Source of the DNA: Rhodocyclaceae bacterium
Lineage (GTDB): Bacteria; Pseudomonadota; Gammaproteobacteria; Burkholderiales; Rhodocyclaceae
DNA length: 52,065 nucleotides
Assembly: GCA_016791145.1 (NCBI GenBank)
Contig: JAEUNJ010000044.1
Coordinates: 1 to 52,065 of the forward strand
Direction of reading: 5' to 3'
Made by a program: the position numbers and the translations under genes. This document shows positions 8,452 to 18,700 of the stretch, piece after piece. The number at the start of each line of letters is the position of its first letter. Within the stretch, counting starts at the first letter, position 1. Below the pieces are notes generated by a model that ran no database searches, was not told where the DNA came from, and saw only the letters and a program-made list of their open reading frames with translations.

Positions 8452-8704
8452 GGCGCGAGTATCGCCGCCGGCCGACGGCCCGATCCGCCGAGCAGCCGCC
8501 GATTCCACCGCCTGCCCCGGGTTTCCGGCCGGCGCCGTCCACGCGGAACGGAAGGCAAGGCCGCGGGCGCGCCCCCGGGGCCGGTCGCTGTGGGCCGCCT
8601 CCGTTCGCCGGGGCCGCCGCGGATGGAAACTGCAACGACATCGCTTCGCGGCGCCCCGGCACCCTGGCGGTGACCCTCGCCGGGCAGGGGAACCCGGGCC
8701 TCCC
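8452..8704. other. 253-bp spacer between mltB and the transglutaminase gene
   Basis: Upstream of mltB and downstream of the transglutaminase gene, both on the minus strand. Very GC-rich. I see no clear -10/-35 pair, hairpin with T tract or small gene. It presumably holds the mltB promoter. Confidence 0.3.
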
Positions 8705-10660
8705 TCAGCCCGGGCGGAACCGGGCGACGGCCGCCCGCAGCCGGGGCAGGGCTTCGGCCGGGGCCAGGCGGCCGTAGCGCAGGCCGGCGTAGAGGTCGGC
8801 GATCTCGCGCACCGGCGCCGCCGCGGCGGGCAACGCGCCGGCCACCCGGGCGGCATAGTCCGCGGGGCCCTCCCAGGCCCGGCGGGCGAGCCCGCGGCGG
8901 GCGAGGCGTCGCGACAGGCGCTCCCAGGCCGCCTGGACCGGGTCCCTGGAGCGCTGCCGGCGCAGGGTCCAGGCGGTCAGGGCGATCAGCAGCAGCCCGG
9001 TGACCCCGGCCAGGGCGGCGACCATCTCGCCCCAGTCCCGGGAGCGCAGGCCGAGGCTGGCCAGCAGGTCGCGCTGGCGCTGCGGGTTGTAGCCGAGCAC
9101 CCACTGGTTCCAGGCGTTGGCCACCGCGTCCCAGCGGTAGCGGGCCTCGCGCAGCCAGGAGAAGGCGGGCCGGGCGAGGAGCGGCAGCGCCTCGTCGGCC
9201 GGCAGCGCGCCGGCCAGGTTCAGCTCGATGCGGCCCGGGGCGATGGCGGCCGTCGGGTCCACCCGCTGCCAGCCATGCTCCGGCCACCACACCTCCGCCC
9301 AGGCGTGGGCATCCGACTGACGCACCGTCAGGTAGCCGTCGACGGGATTGATCTCGCCGCCCTGGTAGCCGGTGACCACCCGCGCCGGCACCCCCGCCGC
9401 CCGCATCAGGAAGACGAAGCTCCCCGCGAAGTGCTCGCAGAAGCCGCGCCGGGTCGAGAACAGGAAGTCGTCCACCCCGTCCGCCCCGAGGGGCGGCGGC
9501 GTCAGGGTGTAGATGTAGGCCTCGCGGCGGAACATGGCCAGCACCGCCCCGACGATGCGCCGGGAATCGCCGCCCTCCGCCTCGCGCAGCCGCGCCCCCA
9601 GTTCCCGGGTGCGCGGATTCACCCGCGGCGGGAGCTGCAGCGACTCGCGGAGGGTGGCGCCCGTGGCCTGGGCCCCGGCGACCGTCTCCGGATGGGAGCG
9701 CACCTGGTAGCGCATCCGGGCGCGCACCGGCACCCGGGACAGCAACTGGTAGTCCGGCGCCAGCATCGCGTCGGCCGGCAGGGTGCCGGGCAGTTCCAGC
9801 GCGAACAGCCAGTGGTGGTTGTGGGGCTCCAGGGTGACCTCCTGCTCGACCCCGGGGCCGGCCGGCTCGTAGGGGATCTGGGTCTCGCCCCGGCGCGGCA
9901 GCATGCGCCAGGTCCGCCCGTCGAACCAGGTCATCACCGGGCCGCGCCAGTAAAGGGCCTGGCGGGGCGGCGGCGGGCCCGCGAACCGGACCCGGAAGGC
10001 GATGGCCTCCGACTGGCTCAGGTTGGCGATCGCCCCGGGCGTCATGCTCTCCGAGAGCCCCGTCAGGCCGCTGTAGGCGTCGAGCGGCAGGCCCCACAGG
10101 GGGCCCGGGATGCGCGGAAAAAGGATGAACAGGGCCAGCATGAAGGGCATGCCCTGGACCAGCATGACGGCCGCCAGGCGCAGGGAGCGGCGCGCCGGCT
10201 CCCCGTCGCGCGTCGCCTGGATCTGGGCGGCCGTGATCACCAGCAGCGCCGTGCCCATCGCCGCGGCGTAGGGGATGCCCTGGGAATAGAAGAACGGCGT
10301 CATGACGAGGAAGTAGGCCAGCATGACGACGATCGTCGCATCCCGCCGCCCGCGCATCTCCAGGAGCTTCAGGGCGGCGAGCAGGGCCAGCAGGGCCACC
10401 CCGGGATCCTTGCCGAACAGGTTGCGGAACTGGAAGCCCACCGCCACGGCGCCGGCCACGGCGAGCAGCACGGGCAGCCAGCGGGGCGGCGGGCGCCAGC
10501 CGCGCCAGACCATGGCGCCCCGCCAGGTCATGACCGCCAGCGCCAGCCCCGAGAGCCACCAGGGCAGCCAGGGCAGCAGGGGCAGGAAGCCGGCTGCCGC
10601 GGCGGCCAGCAGCCACAGGGACTGGCGGCGGGACAGGGGCGGGGCGGCGGCAACGCTCAT
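8705..10660 (-). CDS. TgpA-like membrane transglutaminase (DUF3488 plus transglutaminase domain)
   Basis: 651 residues. The N-terminal third has about six membrane segments (for example LWLLAAAAAGFLPLLPWL and the helix at LLVITAAQI), then a large periplasmic part with a transglutaminase-like domain. The triad residues are visible: Cys in RRGFCEHFAGSFVF, His in SDAHAWAEVWW and Asp in WQRVDPTAAI. A further membrane helix follows (VTGLLLIALTAWTL) and then a cytoplasmic DUF4129-like tail. Family members such as Pseudomonas TgpA are inner-membrane proteins of uncertain substrate. They usually sit behind a MoxR ATPase and a DUF58 protein; neither is here, where the upstream neighbour is a glycosyltransferase. 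Confidence 0.9.
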   Translation of the reverse strand: MSVAAAPPLSRRQSLWLLAAAAAGFLPLLPWLPWWLSGLALAVMTWRGAMVWRGWRPPPRWLPVLLAVAGAVAVGFQFRNLFGKDPGVALLALLAALKLLEMRGRRDATIVVMLAYFLVMTPFFYSQGIPYAAAMGTALLVITAAQIQATRDGEPARRSLRLAAVMLVQGMPFMLALFILFPRIPGPLWGLPLDAYSGLTGLSESMTPGAIANLSQSEAIAFRVRFAGPPPPRQALYWRGPVMTWFDGRTWRMLPRRGETQIPYEPAGPGVEQEVTLEPHNHHWLFALELPGTLPADAMLAPDYQLLSRVPVRARMRYQVRSHPETVAGAQATGATLRESLQLPPRVNPRTRELGARLREAEGGDSRRIVGAVLAMFRREAYIYTLTPPPLGADGVDDFLFSTRRGFCEHFAGSFVFLMRAAGVPARVVTGYQGGEINPVDGYLTVRQSDAHAWAEVWWPEHGWQRVDPTAAIAPGRIELNLAGALPADEALPLLARPAFSWLREARYRWDAVANAWNQWVLGYNPQRQRDLLASLGLRSRDWGEMVAALAGVTGLLLIALTAWTLRRQRSRDPVQAAWERLSRRLARRGLARRAWEGPADYAARVAGALPAAAAPVREIADLYAGLRYGRLAPAEALPRLRAAVARFRPG

Positions 10661-10773
10661 GCCGCGAGTGTAACGCCGCCACCCCGGCGCGCCGCGGGGC
10701 CCCCGCGGCGACGGGCCGGAACCGCCGGCGTCGCGCCGGGGCCGTGCCGGGCGGTATTGCGGAAGCGCGGCCC

Positions 10774-12492
10774 TCAGGCCGGCACCACCGCCACCAGCCC
10801 CACCTTGTGCAGCCAGGCGATGCCGCGCAGGACCAGGGGCCGGCGGGCCTCCGGGAACGGCGCCAGGCAGTCGGCCAGGGCGGCCCCGGGGCGGCCGGCG
10901 AGGACTTCCAGCACGGCCCCCAGTTCCACGGATGTGGGCAGCAGGTCCCGGCCGAAATTGACCAGCGGCGAATCGGCCAGCCGGGCCAGCGCCTCCGGGC
11001 CGCCGCCCGGCGCCAGGCGCAGGCGCAGGTCCCCCGCCATGGTCCCGGTGGCATAGCCGGCGAAGAGCCAGTAGGGATCGGCCCGCCGGGGCGGCAGGCG
11101 GGGCGCGCCGGCGGGCGGCGCGGCGCGCCGCCGGTCGGCCAGTTCCCGCCACAGTTCCCGGTAGCGGGCCAGCACGCGACCCCAGTCGAAGACCTCCAGC
11201 GCCCGCCGGCGCGCAGATTCGCCCAGGCGGCGGCGCAGGTCCGCGTCGGCCGCGAGGCGCAGGCAGGCCGCCTGGGTCGCCTCCACGTCCACCGCCACGA
11301 AGAGGCTCGCCTCGCCGATGTACCGGTCGTAATCGGCCACCCCGTCGGCGTGGCGCGCCGCCAGGTCGGCCCCCAGGCCGGCGGGGGGCATCCGGGTCGG
11401 GATGCGGAAGCCGTCTTCCCCGTCGCGCACCGTGCCCCGGTAGCCATCCCAGTCGCTGACCACGCAGGGCAGTCCGGCGGCCATGGCCTCCACGGGGGTC
11501 AGGCCGAAGGTCTCCTGGATGTTGTCGGCCAGGGAAACGAAGACGTCGGCCGCCTGCCAGACGCGGTTCCGGATCTCGTCCTGGCGCCCGTCCACCACCT
11601 GCAGGCGCACCGAGGGGCAGAAGCGTTCCGCCCCCTCCCGGAAGGCCCGCTCGATGAACTCGTTGGCGAACCACCCGGCCATGACCAGGCGGACGGGCTT
11701 GCCGGATTCCCGGGCGGCATGCTCCAGGGCCAGGAACATGGGCAGCGGGTTCGCCTTGGCGTGGAAGGACAGGCGGCCCAGGAACAGGAACACCACCTCG
11801 TCCGGCCCGACCTCCAGCTGCCGGCGCCAGTGCGCGCGCAGGGCCGCGTCCGGGGCCAGGGCCGCGCAGTCCGCGCCGAGGGGAATCTCCGCCAGCAGCG
11901 GCTCGGGCACGCGGCCGGCGCCCAGGCGCTCGCGCAGCCATTCGCCCTCGGCGGCCCACAGCCGGCGCACCGAATCGACGACGGCCCGGGAGGTGCAGAC
12001 CAGGGCATCCCAGGGCTCCAGGGGCGCGGTCAGCAGGTCGGCGATGGCGTCGGTGGCCCCGTGGGAGGCGGTGGTGTGGGTGACGCCGGTGAGGCTGTAG
12101 GCCGCCGGGTCCAGGCGCCGCCGCTGCCAGGCCAGGTCGCCCAGGTTGGGGCCGGGGTAGAAGAGGGCCCCCGCCGGCCGCAGTCCCGCCAGTTGGCCAT
12201 GGGGAATCCAGCGCACGGGGCGGGCGCTGCCCCAGGCCTTGGCCAGCGATGCGAGCCCGGCTGCCTCCCGGCGGTTGGCCGAATAGCAGTCGATCGGCGC
12301 GGTCCCGTCCCGGGCCAGGGCGCGCAGGAATCCCTCGCCGGCGGCGTGGCGGCCCATCAGTTTCGCGCGGCCGCTGGTGGTGTAGGCGTCGGCCGCGAAG
12401 TAGATCGCGGCATCGGCCGGCGCGGCGGCCGGCGGGTGGTCGGTCGGGTCCAAGGGATGGCTTCCGGGTGCGTGTCGGCCCCATGATCCCAA
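10774..12492 (-). CDS. Glycosyltransferase family 4 protein
   Basis: About 572 residues. It has the GT-B C-terminal signature FLFLGRLSFHAK, then QETFGLTPVEAMAAGLPCVV (EX7E-type motif), typical of family 4 glycosyltransferases using nucleotide-sugar donors. The N-terminal acceptor domain is recognisable at YFAADAYTTSGRAKLMGRH. About 130 C-terminal residues beyond the GT domain are not recognised. The start is uncertain: a TTG at 12490-12492 is the longest option and has no clear Shine-Dalgarno sequence. The sugar and acceptor are unknown. It is divergent from the RTX gene and 113 bp upstream of the transglutaminase gene on the same strand, so glycosylation of the RTX protein or an envelope glycan is conceivable but not shown. 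Confidence 0.82.
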   Translation of the reverse strand: MGSWGRHAPGSHPLDPTDHPPAAAPADAAIYFAADAYTTSGRAKLMGRHAAGEGFLRALARDGTAPIDCYSANRREAAGLASLAKAWGSARPVRWIPHGQLAGLRPAGALFYPGPNLGDLAWQRRRLDPAAYSLTGVTHTTASHGATDAIADLLTAPLEPWDALVCTSRAVVDSVRRLWAAEGEWLRERLGAGRVPEPLLAEIPLGADCAALAPDAALRAHWRRQLEVGPDEVVFLFLGRLSFHAKANPLPMFLALEHAARESGKPVRLVMAGWFANEFIERAFREGAERFCPSVRLQVVDGRQDEIRNRVWQAADVFVSLADNIQETFGLTPVEAMAAGLPCVVSDWDGYRGTVRDGEDGFRIPTRMPPAGLGADLAARHADGVADYDRYIGEASLFVAVDVEATQAACLRLAADADLRRRLGESARRRALEVFDWGRVLARYRELWRELADRRRAAPPAGAPRLPPRRADPYWLFAGYATGTMAGDLRLRLAPGGGPEALARLADSPLVNFGRDLLPTSVELGAVLEVLAGRPGAALADCLAPFPEARRPLVLRGIAWLHKVGLVAVVPA

Positions 12493-12642
12493 AAAAGCCC
12501 GCGGGGGTGGCGCCGCCGGCGTGAAAGGCCGGCAAGGCCCGGGGCGGGGAGGACGGCCAGGGAATTAACTGTTGGTTTCAATGCCCCCGGGGCCCCGGCC
12601 GCCGTCCCGCGCCGCCCGCGCCCCGCTGCGGCGCCAGGGGAT

Positions 12643-12671
12643 TTGCCCAAAGCCCGCGTTGGCGTTACACT
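12643..12671 (+). promoter_or_regulatory. Candidate sigma-70 promoter of the RTX gene
   Basis: TTGCCC (12643-12648) and TACACT (12666-12671) are 17 bases apart, which predicts a leader of roughly 45 bases before the ATG at 12723. A second pair, TTGGCG (12679-12684) and TATAAA (12701-12706), is also possible but would start transcription inside the ribosome binding site. Confidence 0.45.
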
Positions 12672-12681
12672 TTTCGGCTTG

Positions 12682-12699
12682 GCGCCCGCCGCCGGGCGC
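12682..12699 (+). promoter_or_regulatory. Leader hairpin before the RTX ribosome binding site
   Basis: GCGCCCG (12682-12688) and CGGGCGC (12693-12699) form a perfect 7-bp stem with a 4-base loop in the predicted 5' leader. It ends about 12 bases before the AGGAG Shine-Dalgarno (12712-12716). It could stabilise the mRNA or tune initiation. Confidence 0.4.
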
Positions 12700-12722
12700 G
12701 TATAAACCAACAGGAGACAGCC

Positions 12723-15700
12723 ATGGCCCTGATCCGCAATATCTATCTCCCCACCCTGGTCGGCACCACCGGAGACGATCTTTTCGAATCCACCTTCGCG
12801 GCAGCGGACCAGACCCTGATCGGGGGGCTGGGCAACGACGTCTATCTGGTGAATGGCCAACTCGAATTCACGATCGTCGAGAACGCCGGCGAGGGCGCCG
12901 ATACGGTCATCATCGACGGCCAGGCGGTGTCCGACCTTCCGTACCAGTTGGCGGCGAACGTGGAGAACCTGATCGTCCGGATCGGCGGGGATCACCAGGA
13001 ACACTTCGACGGCAACGCCCTGCCCAACGCGATCACCGTCGCCGACGGCGATGCGGAGAACGAGGACGTCCTGGACGGCGGGGCCGGCAACGACACGCTG
13101 GCCGGTGGCGTCGGCGACGACCTCTACCTGGTCGACGCGGCCGGGGACGTGGTCGTCGAAGGGGCCGGTGCGGGCACCGACACGGTGCATTCGACGGCCG
13201 CCACCTACACCCTGGGCGCCAACGTGGAGGCGCTCTTCCTCCAGGGGACGGGCAACATCAACGGCGTCGGCAACGCGCTGGACAACCTGGTAGGCGGCAA
13301 CGACGGCCACAACAGCATCGACGGCGGCGCGGGCAACGACCTGCTCAACGGCAACGGCGGCAACGACACGCTGCTGGGCGGTGCGGGGGACGACGTCCTG
13401 GACGGCGGCGCCGGCAACGACCGCCTGGAGGGCGGGGCCGGCAACGACCGCTACCTGCTGGAATCCGCCACCGACAACGTGGTCGAGAACGCCGCCGCCG
13501 GGCAGGACACGGTGATCCTGGCCGACGGGGTGGCCAGCCACACCCTGGCCGCCAACGTGGAGGACCTCTACCTGGCCGATGGCGACGGCGCCCCCGGCGG
13601 CAAGACCGGCATCGGCAATGCCGCCGACAACATGATCATGGGCACCGAGCACGCCGACACCATCGACGGCGCGGCGGGCAATGACGTGATCCACGGCGCC
13701 GGCGGCGATGACGTGCTGAAGGGCGGCCTGGGCAACGATGCCTTCGTCGTCGGCAACCCCGGCGTCACCGTCCTGGAGGCGGCCGCCGAGGGCACGGATA
13801 CGGTCTATGCCGGCGTCGATTTCGCGCTGGCCGCCAACGTCGAGAACCTGGTGATGACCGGGGACGAGGACCTGGAGGGCTGGGGCAACGGCCTGGCCAA
13901 CCTGCTGGCCGGCAATGCCGGCAACAACATGCTCGCGGGGGGCGACGGCAACGACACCCTGAACGGCGGCGTCGGGGCCGACGCGATGTACGGCGGCCTG
14001 GGCAACGACACCTACTACGTGGATGTCCCGGGCGGCGGCGACCTGGTCCTGGAGCGCCACAACCAGGGCATCGACACCGTGATCACCAGCGGCAACATCG
14101 GCGCCCTCTACCTGAACGTCGAGCACGTGGTCATGGCCGGCACCGCCGACCTGCAGGTCTTCGGCAACGATCTCGCCAACAACATCCTGGGCAATGCCGG
14201 CAACAACGTCCTGTTCGGCGGCGGCCTCGCGGACACCCTGGCCGGCGGCCTGGGCAACGACACCTACTACGTGGACGACACCGACGCGCCGGTGGTCGAG
14301 GCGGCCGGCGCCGGCCTCGACACCGTGGTGCTCTACGGCTATTCGCTGACCGCTCCCTACGTCCTGGCGGCCAACGTCGAGAACCTGCGCATCGAACCCG
14401 GCGACGGCAACAAGAATGCCAAGGGCAACACCGCCGACAACGCGATGGCGGGCAATGCCGGCAACAACATCCTGGACGGGGATGCCGGCAACGACACCAT
14501 CAACGCCGGCGGCGGCGCGGACACGCTGCTGGGCGGCGCCGGCAACGACCTGCTGAACGGCCAGGCCGGGGCCGACCTGATGAAGGGCGGCGCCGGGGAC
14601 GACAGCTATTACGTCACCAGCATGTCCGACCGGGTGGACGAATCCACCGCCTCCCTGGGCGCCGGGATCGACACGGTGATCTCCAACCTGCGGACCACCG
14701 ACCTCAACGACCACACCATCTTCCTCGCCAGCGGCGGGGCCACCGGCAACGACGTGATCGAGAACGTCACGCTGGACTTCTCGGCCGTGGACGCCGTCGG
14801 CAACGCCCTGGGCAACGTGATCCGCGGCAACAACTCGGCCAACATGCTGACCGGCGGCGACGGCAACGACACCTATTACGTGGATCTGCTGGATACCGTG
14901 GTGGAGGGCGGCGGCGCCGCCTCGGGCAGCGATACGGTGATCCTGGACGTGGGCGCCAGCAACGAGGGCGGCAACGTGATCGCCCTCGACATGGCCACCC
15001 GCTATGCCAACGTGGAGCACCTGACCCTGCGCGGCACGGGCAATTACGGCATCATCGGCACCAATGCCGCCAACGTGCTGACCGGCAACGACGGCCGCAA
15101 CACGCTGCGCGGCCTGGGCGGCAACGACACCATGGCCGGCGGCAAGGGCGACGACAGCTACCAGGTGGACAACCTGGGCGACAAGGTGATCGAAAACGCC
15201 GACGAGGGCATCGACACCGTCTTCAGCCAGGTGGCCCATACCCTGGGGCTCAACTTCGAGAACCTGGTCCTCACCGGCGCCGGCAACCTGACCGGCACGG
15301 GCAACGCCCTGAACAACCGCCTGGAGGGCGGCGCCGGCAACAACAACCTGCAGGGCCTGGACGGCAACGACGCCCTCTTCGGCTTCACCGGCAACGACAC
15401 CCTGGCGGGCGGCAACGGCGACGACAGCCTGGACGGCGGCGGCCACAACGACAGCCTGGACGGCGGGGCGGGCAACGACACCCTGGCCGGCAACTTCGGC
15501 GCCGACAGCATGGCCGGCGGGGCGGGCAACGACCTCTACGTCGTCGATTCGGCCGGGGACGTGGTCACGGAGGCCGCCGGGGCCGGCATCGACACCGTCT
15601 CCACCAGCGTGAACTTCACGCTGACGGCCGCCCAGAACATCGAGACCCTGAGCGTTTCCGGCACCGCGGGCCTCGCCCTGACCGGCAACGCCAGCGACAA

Positions 15701-18700
15701 CACGCTGGTCGGCGGCGCCGGCAACGACACCCTGGTGGGCGGCGGCGGCAACGACGTCTTCGACGGCAGCCAGGCCGGCAGCGACTCCCTGCAGGGCGGC
15801 GCCGGCAACGACCGCTTCCAGTTCTCCGCCGACTTCTCCCTGTCCAACGGCGACGTGATCGATGGCGGCGCCCAGGGGGTCGGCGGTGCCGACGTGCTGA
15901 ACGCCAAGGATTTCGATGTGACCTGGGCCTTCACCGCCCACGGCATCGAGGTGTTCAACTTCGACGTGAACCTGGTCGAGGCGGATTTCAGCCAGATCGA
16001 CACCACGGCCCAGACGGCCATCAACGTGACCGGCGAGAATTTCAGCGCCACCCATCTGGGGGCCAGCCACTCCGGGGCCCTGCTGCCGACCCTGGGCCTT
16101 GCCGACTACCACGGCGACACGACCGTGAGCCTGCATGACGCCACCGGCGAAGCGGACGCGTTGAGCTTCGACCTGGCCCGGGTGGACACCATCCTGCACA
16201 CCGCGGGCATCGAGACCCTGCGCTTCAACGTGAAGGGCACGCCCCTGGGCGGCGTCAATGCCGTGGCCCTGGAGGGCTCGGGCGCCGGCGTGGTCGAGGT
16301 GGCCGGCGGCGGCCGCTTGCACCTGGAGGGCCTGATCGTCACCCAGCAGGTGACCCTGGACGGCTATTCCGGCCTGGTGCAACTGGGCCTGGAGGATGCC
16401 TCCGGCGAGGCCGACGCCCTGCGCGTGAACGTGGTCGATGCCCAGGCTTCCATCGAGAGTTCCGGCATCGAGACCCTGGTCATCGACTCGGGCATCGGCA
16501 CGGCGCGCAGCGGCATCCAGCTCCACCTGTCCACCGCCTCGACGGTGGAGGTGGTGGGCGAATCGGACCTCAGCATCCGCTCCATGGGGGCCAGCGTGTT
16601 CGACGCAACGGACTTCGCCGGCGACAACCTGCGCGTCGTCACCAGCAACGCAGGGGGCACGGGCTTCAACCTCTCCGCCGCCGGCGTCAGCGTGACGGCC
16701 ATCGGCGGCATCGGCAGCGACGCCTTCACCTTCGCCAAGGTGGGCGACGCGGCGACGATCGGCAGTACGGACGTGGTGAACGGCGGCGACGGATACGACT
16801 CCGTAGTGGCCGACATCGACGGCCTGTTCGCCGGCAGCAACGGGGCCCTGCGCTTCACGGGCATCGAGTCCATCACCCTCGCGAACAGCAAGTCGGGGGT
16901 GGAGGGAAGCGCCGCCGGCGCCAGCATCGACGCGGCCAACATGGGCAGTTCCCCCTTCCTGGTCAACGGCCTGCTCCTGAACGGCACCGGCACCGTCGAC
17001 GTGGATACCGTCGCGGAGCTGAAGAACGCCAACGGCACCGGCCGCACCGGCCAGTTCGACACCGTCATCTACAACCTGGGCCGGGACCTGGACGCCACGG
17101 GCTACACGGGCGACCTGCTGGTCTTCGGCGCCAACGGCACCGGGCGGCACGAATACCGGCTGGGCGAGGGCAACCACAACCTCTACGGCGCCTCCCAGAC
17201 CGGCGTCTCCGACATCTTCGACTTCGGCGGCACCACCTTCGACAGCCTGGACTTCGTCGAGGGTTTCGACACCGGCTCCGACCTGCGCCTGGGCACCGCC
17301 GACCTCTACGGGCCGGACGGCGACCAGCTCTACGCCACCCTGGACGGACTCGCCGGCGCCGCCGGCCAGCTCCGCATCCACGGCGTGGAGACCGTGACCT
17401 TCACGCTGAACGGGACGAACACCATCGATGCCACGGACATGGACGGCATCTATACCCTGTTCCTGTCCGAGGGCGTCGGGGCGACGGCCTTCACCCTGAC
17501 CAACCTGGACGCGGTGGGCACCGACGTGGTGGGCAGCGGCCTGTCGACGGCCGTGGAGATGAACGTGGTCGGCGGCGCGGGCAACGATTCCCTGCGCGGC
17601 GGCGCCGGCGGCGACCAGTTGGCCGGCGGCGCCGGGGCCGACTTCCTGGACGGCGGCGCCGGGGTCGGGAACGACCTGCTGGTCGGCGGCGCCGGTGGCG
17701 ACCTGCTGGTGGGCGGGGGCGGCAACGACGCGCTGGACGGCGGCGCCGGCTTCGACACGGCCGACTACTCGGCCTCCGGGCCGGTGACCATCACCCTCGG
17801 CGACGACCTGGCGGCGGCCAACGACGATGGCATCGGGGGCGAGGATACCCTGGTCTCCATCGAGAAACTGGTCGGCGGCGCCGGCGGCGACACCCTGGCC
17901 GTGGGCTTCCTCCAGGCCACCTACGAGGCCAACTGGAAAGGCTACAGCAACCAGGGCAACGGCTCGGTGGTGCCGGTCGGCGACCAGTCCTACGTGCTGG
18001 TCGGCGGCCACGGCCAGGACAGCCTGACCGGCGACAGCCACAGCGGCGTCTTCGTCCAGGCCGACTACGGTACCGCCCTGGGCCCCGTCCACGCCAACCT
18101 GGGCGCAACCGCCGTCACCGTCGGCGCCGTAAGCATCACCGGCGGCACGGTGCGGGATACGGCCGACACCACGGCGGGCGAAGGGGGCACGGAGGATGCC
18201 GTCGCGGCCATCGACGGCGTGCGCGGCAGCGGCTTCGCGGACATCCTGGTGGGCGGCAGCGGCAGCCTGAACATCGTCGGCACCAAGTTCGAGTCCTTCG
18301 TCGGCGGCGCGGGCAACGACTTCATCGCGGGCAGCAAGGGCGCCGCGGAGAGCGGCACCCTCGATGCCAGCGACTTCGACCGGGCCGACTACGCCGGCGA
18401 TCCCAGCCGCATCGTCGCCACCCTGTCCACGGGCACGGTGCGGGACGGCTGGGGCGGCATCGACACCCTGCGCGACATCAACCTGATCCGCGGCTCCGCC
18501 TTCGCCGACCAGATCTACGGCAGCGACACCAGCGCCGCGACCCAGGACTTCCAGGCCTTCGAGGGCATGGCCGGCGACGACGTGATCGACGGCGTGGCGG
18601 GCCTGGACCGGGCGGACTACCGCTTCTCGCCGAACGCGGTGAACGTGAACCTCGCCACCGGCATTGCGCTGGACGGCTGGGGCACGGTGGACTCCCTGGC

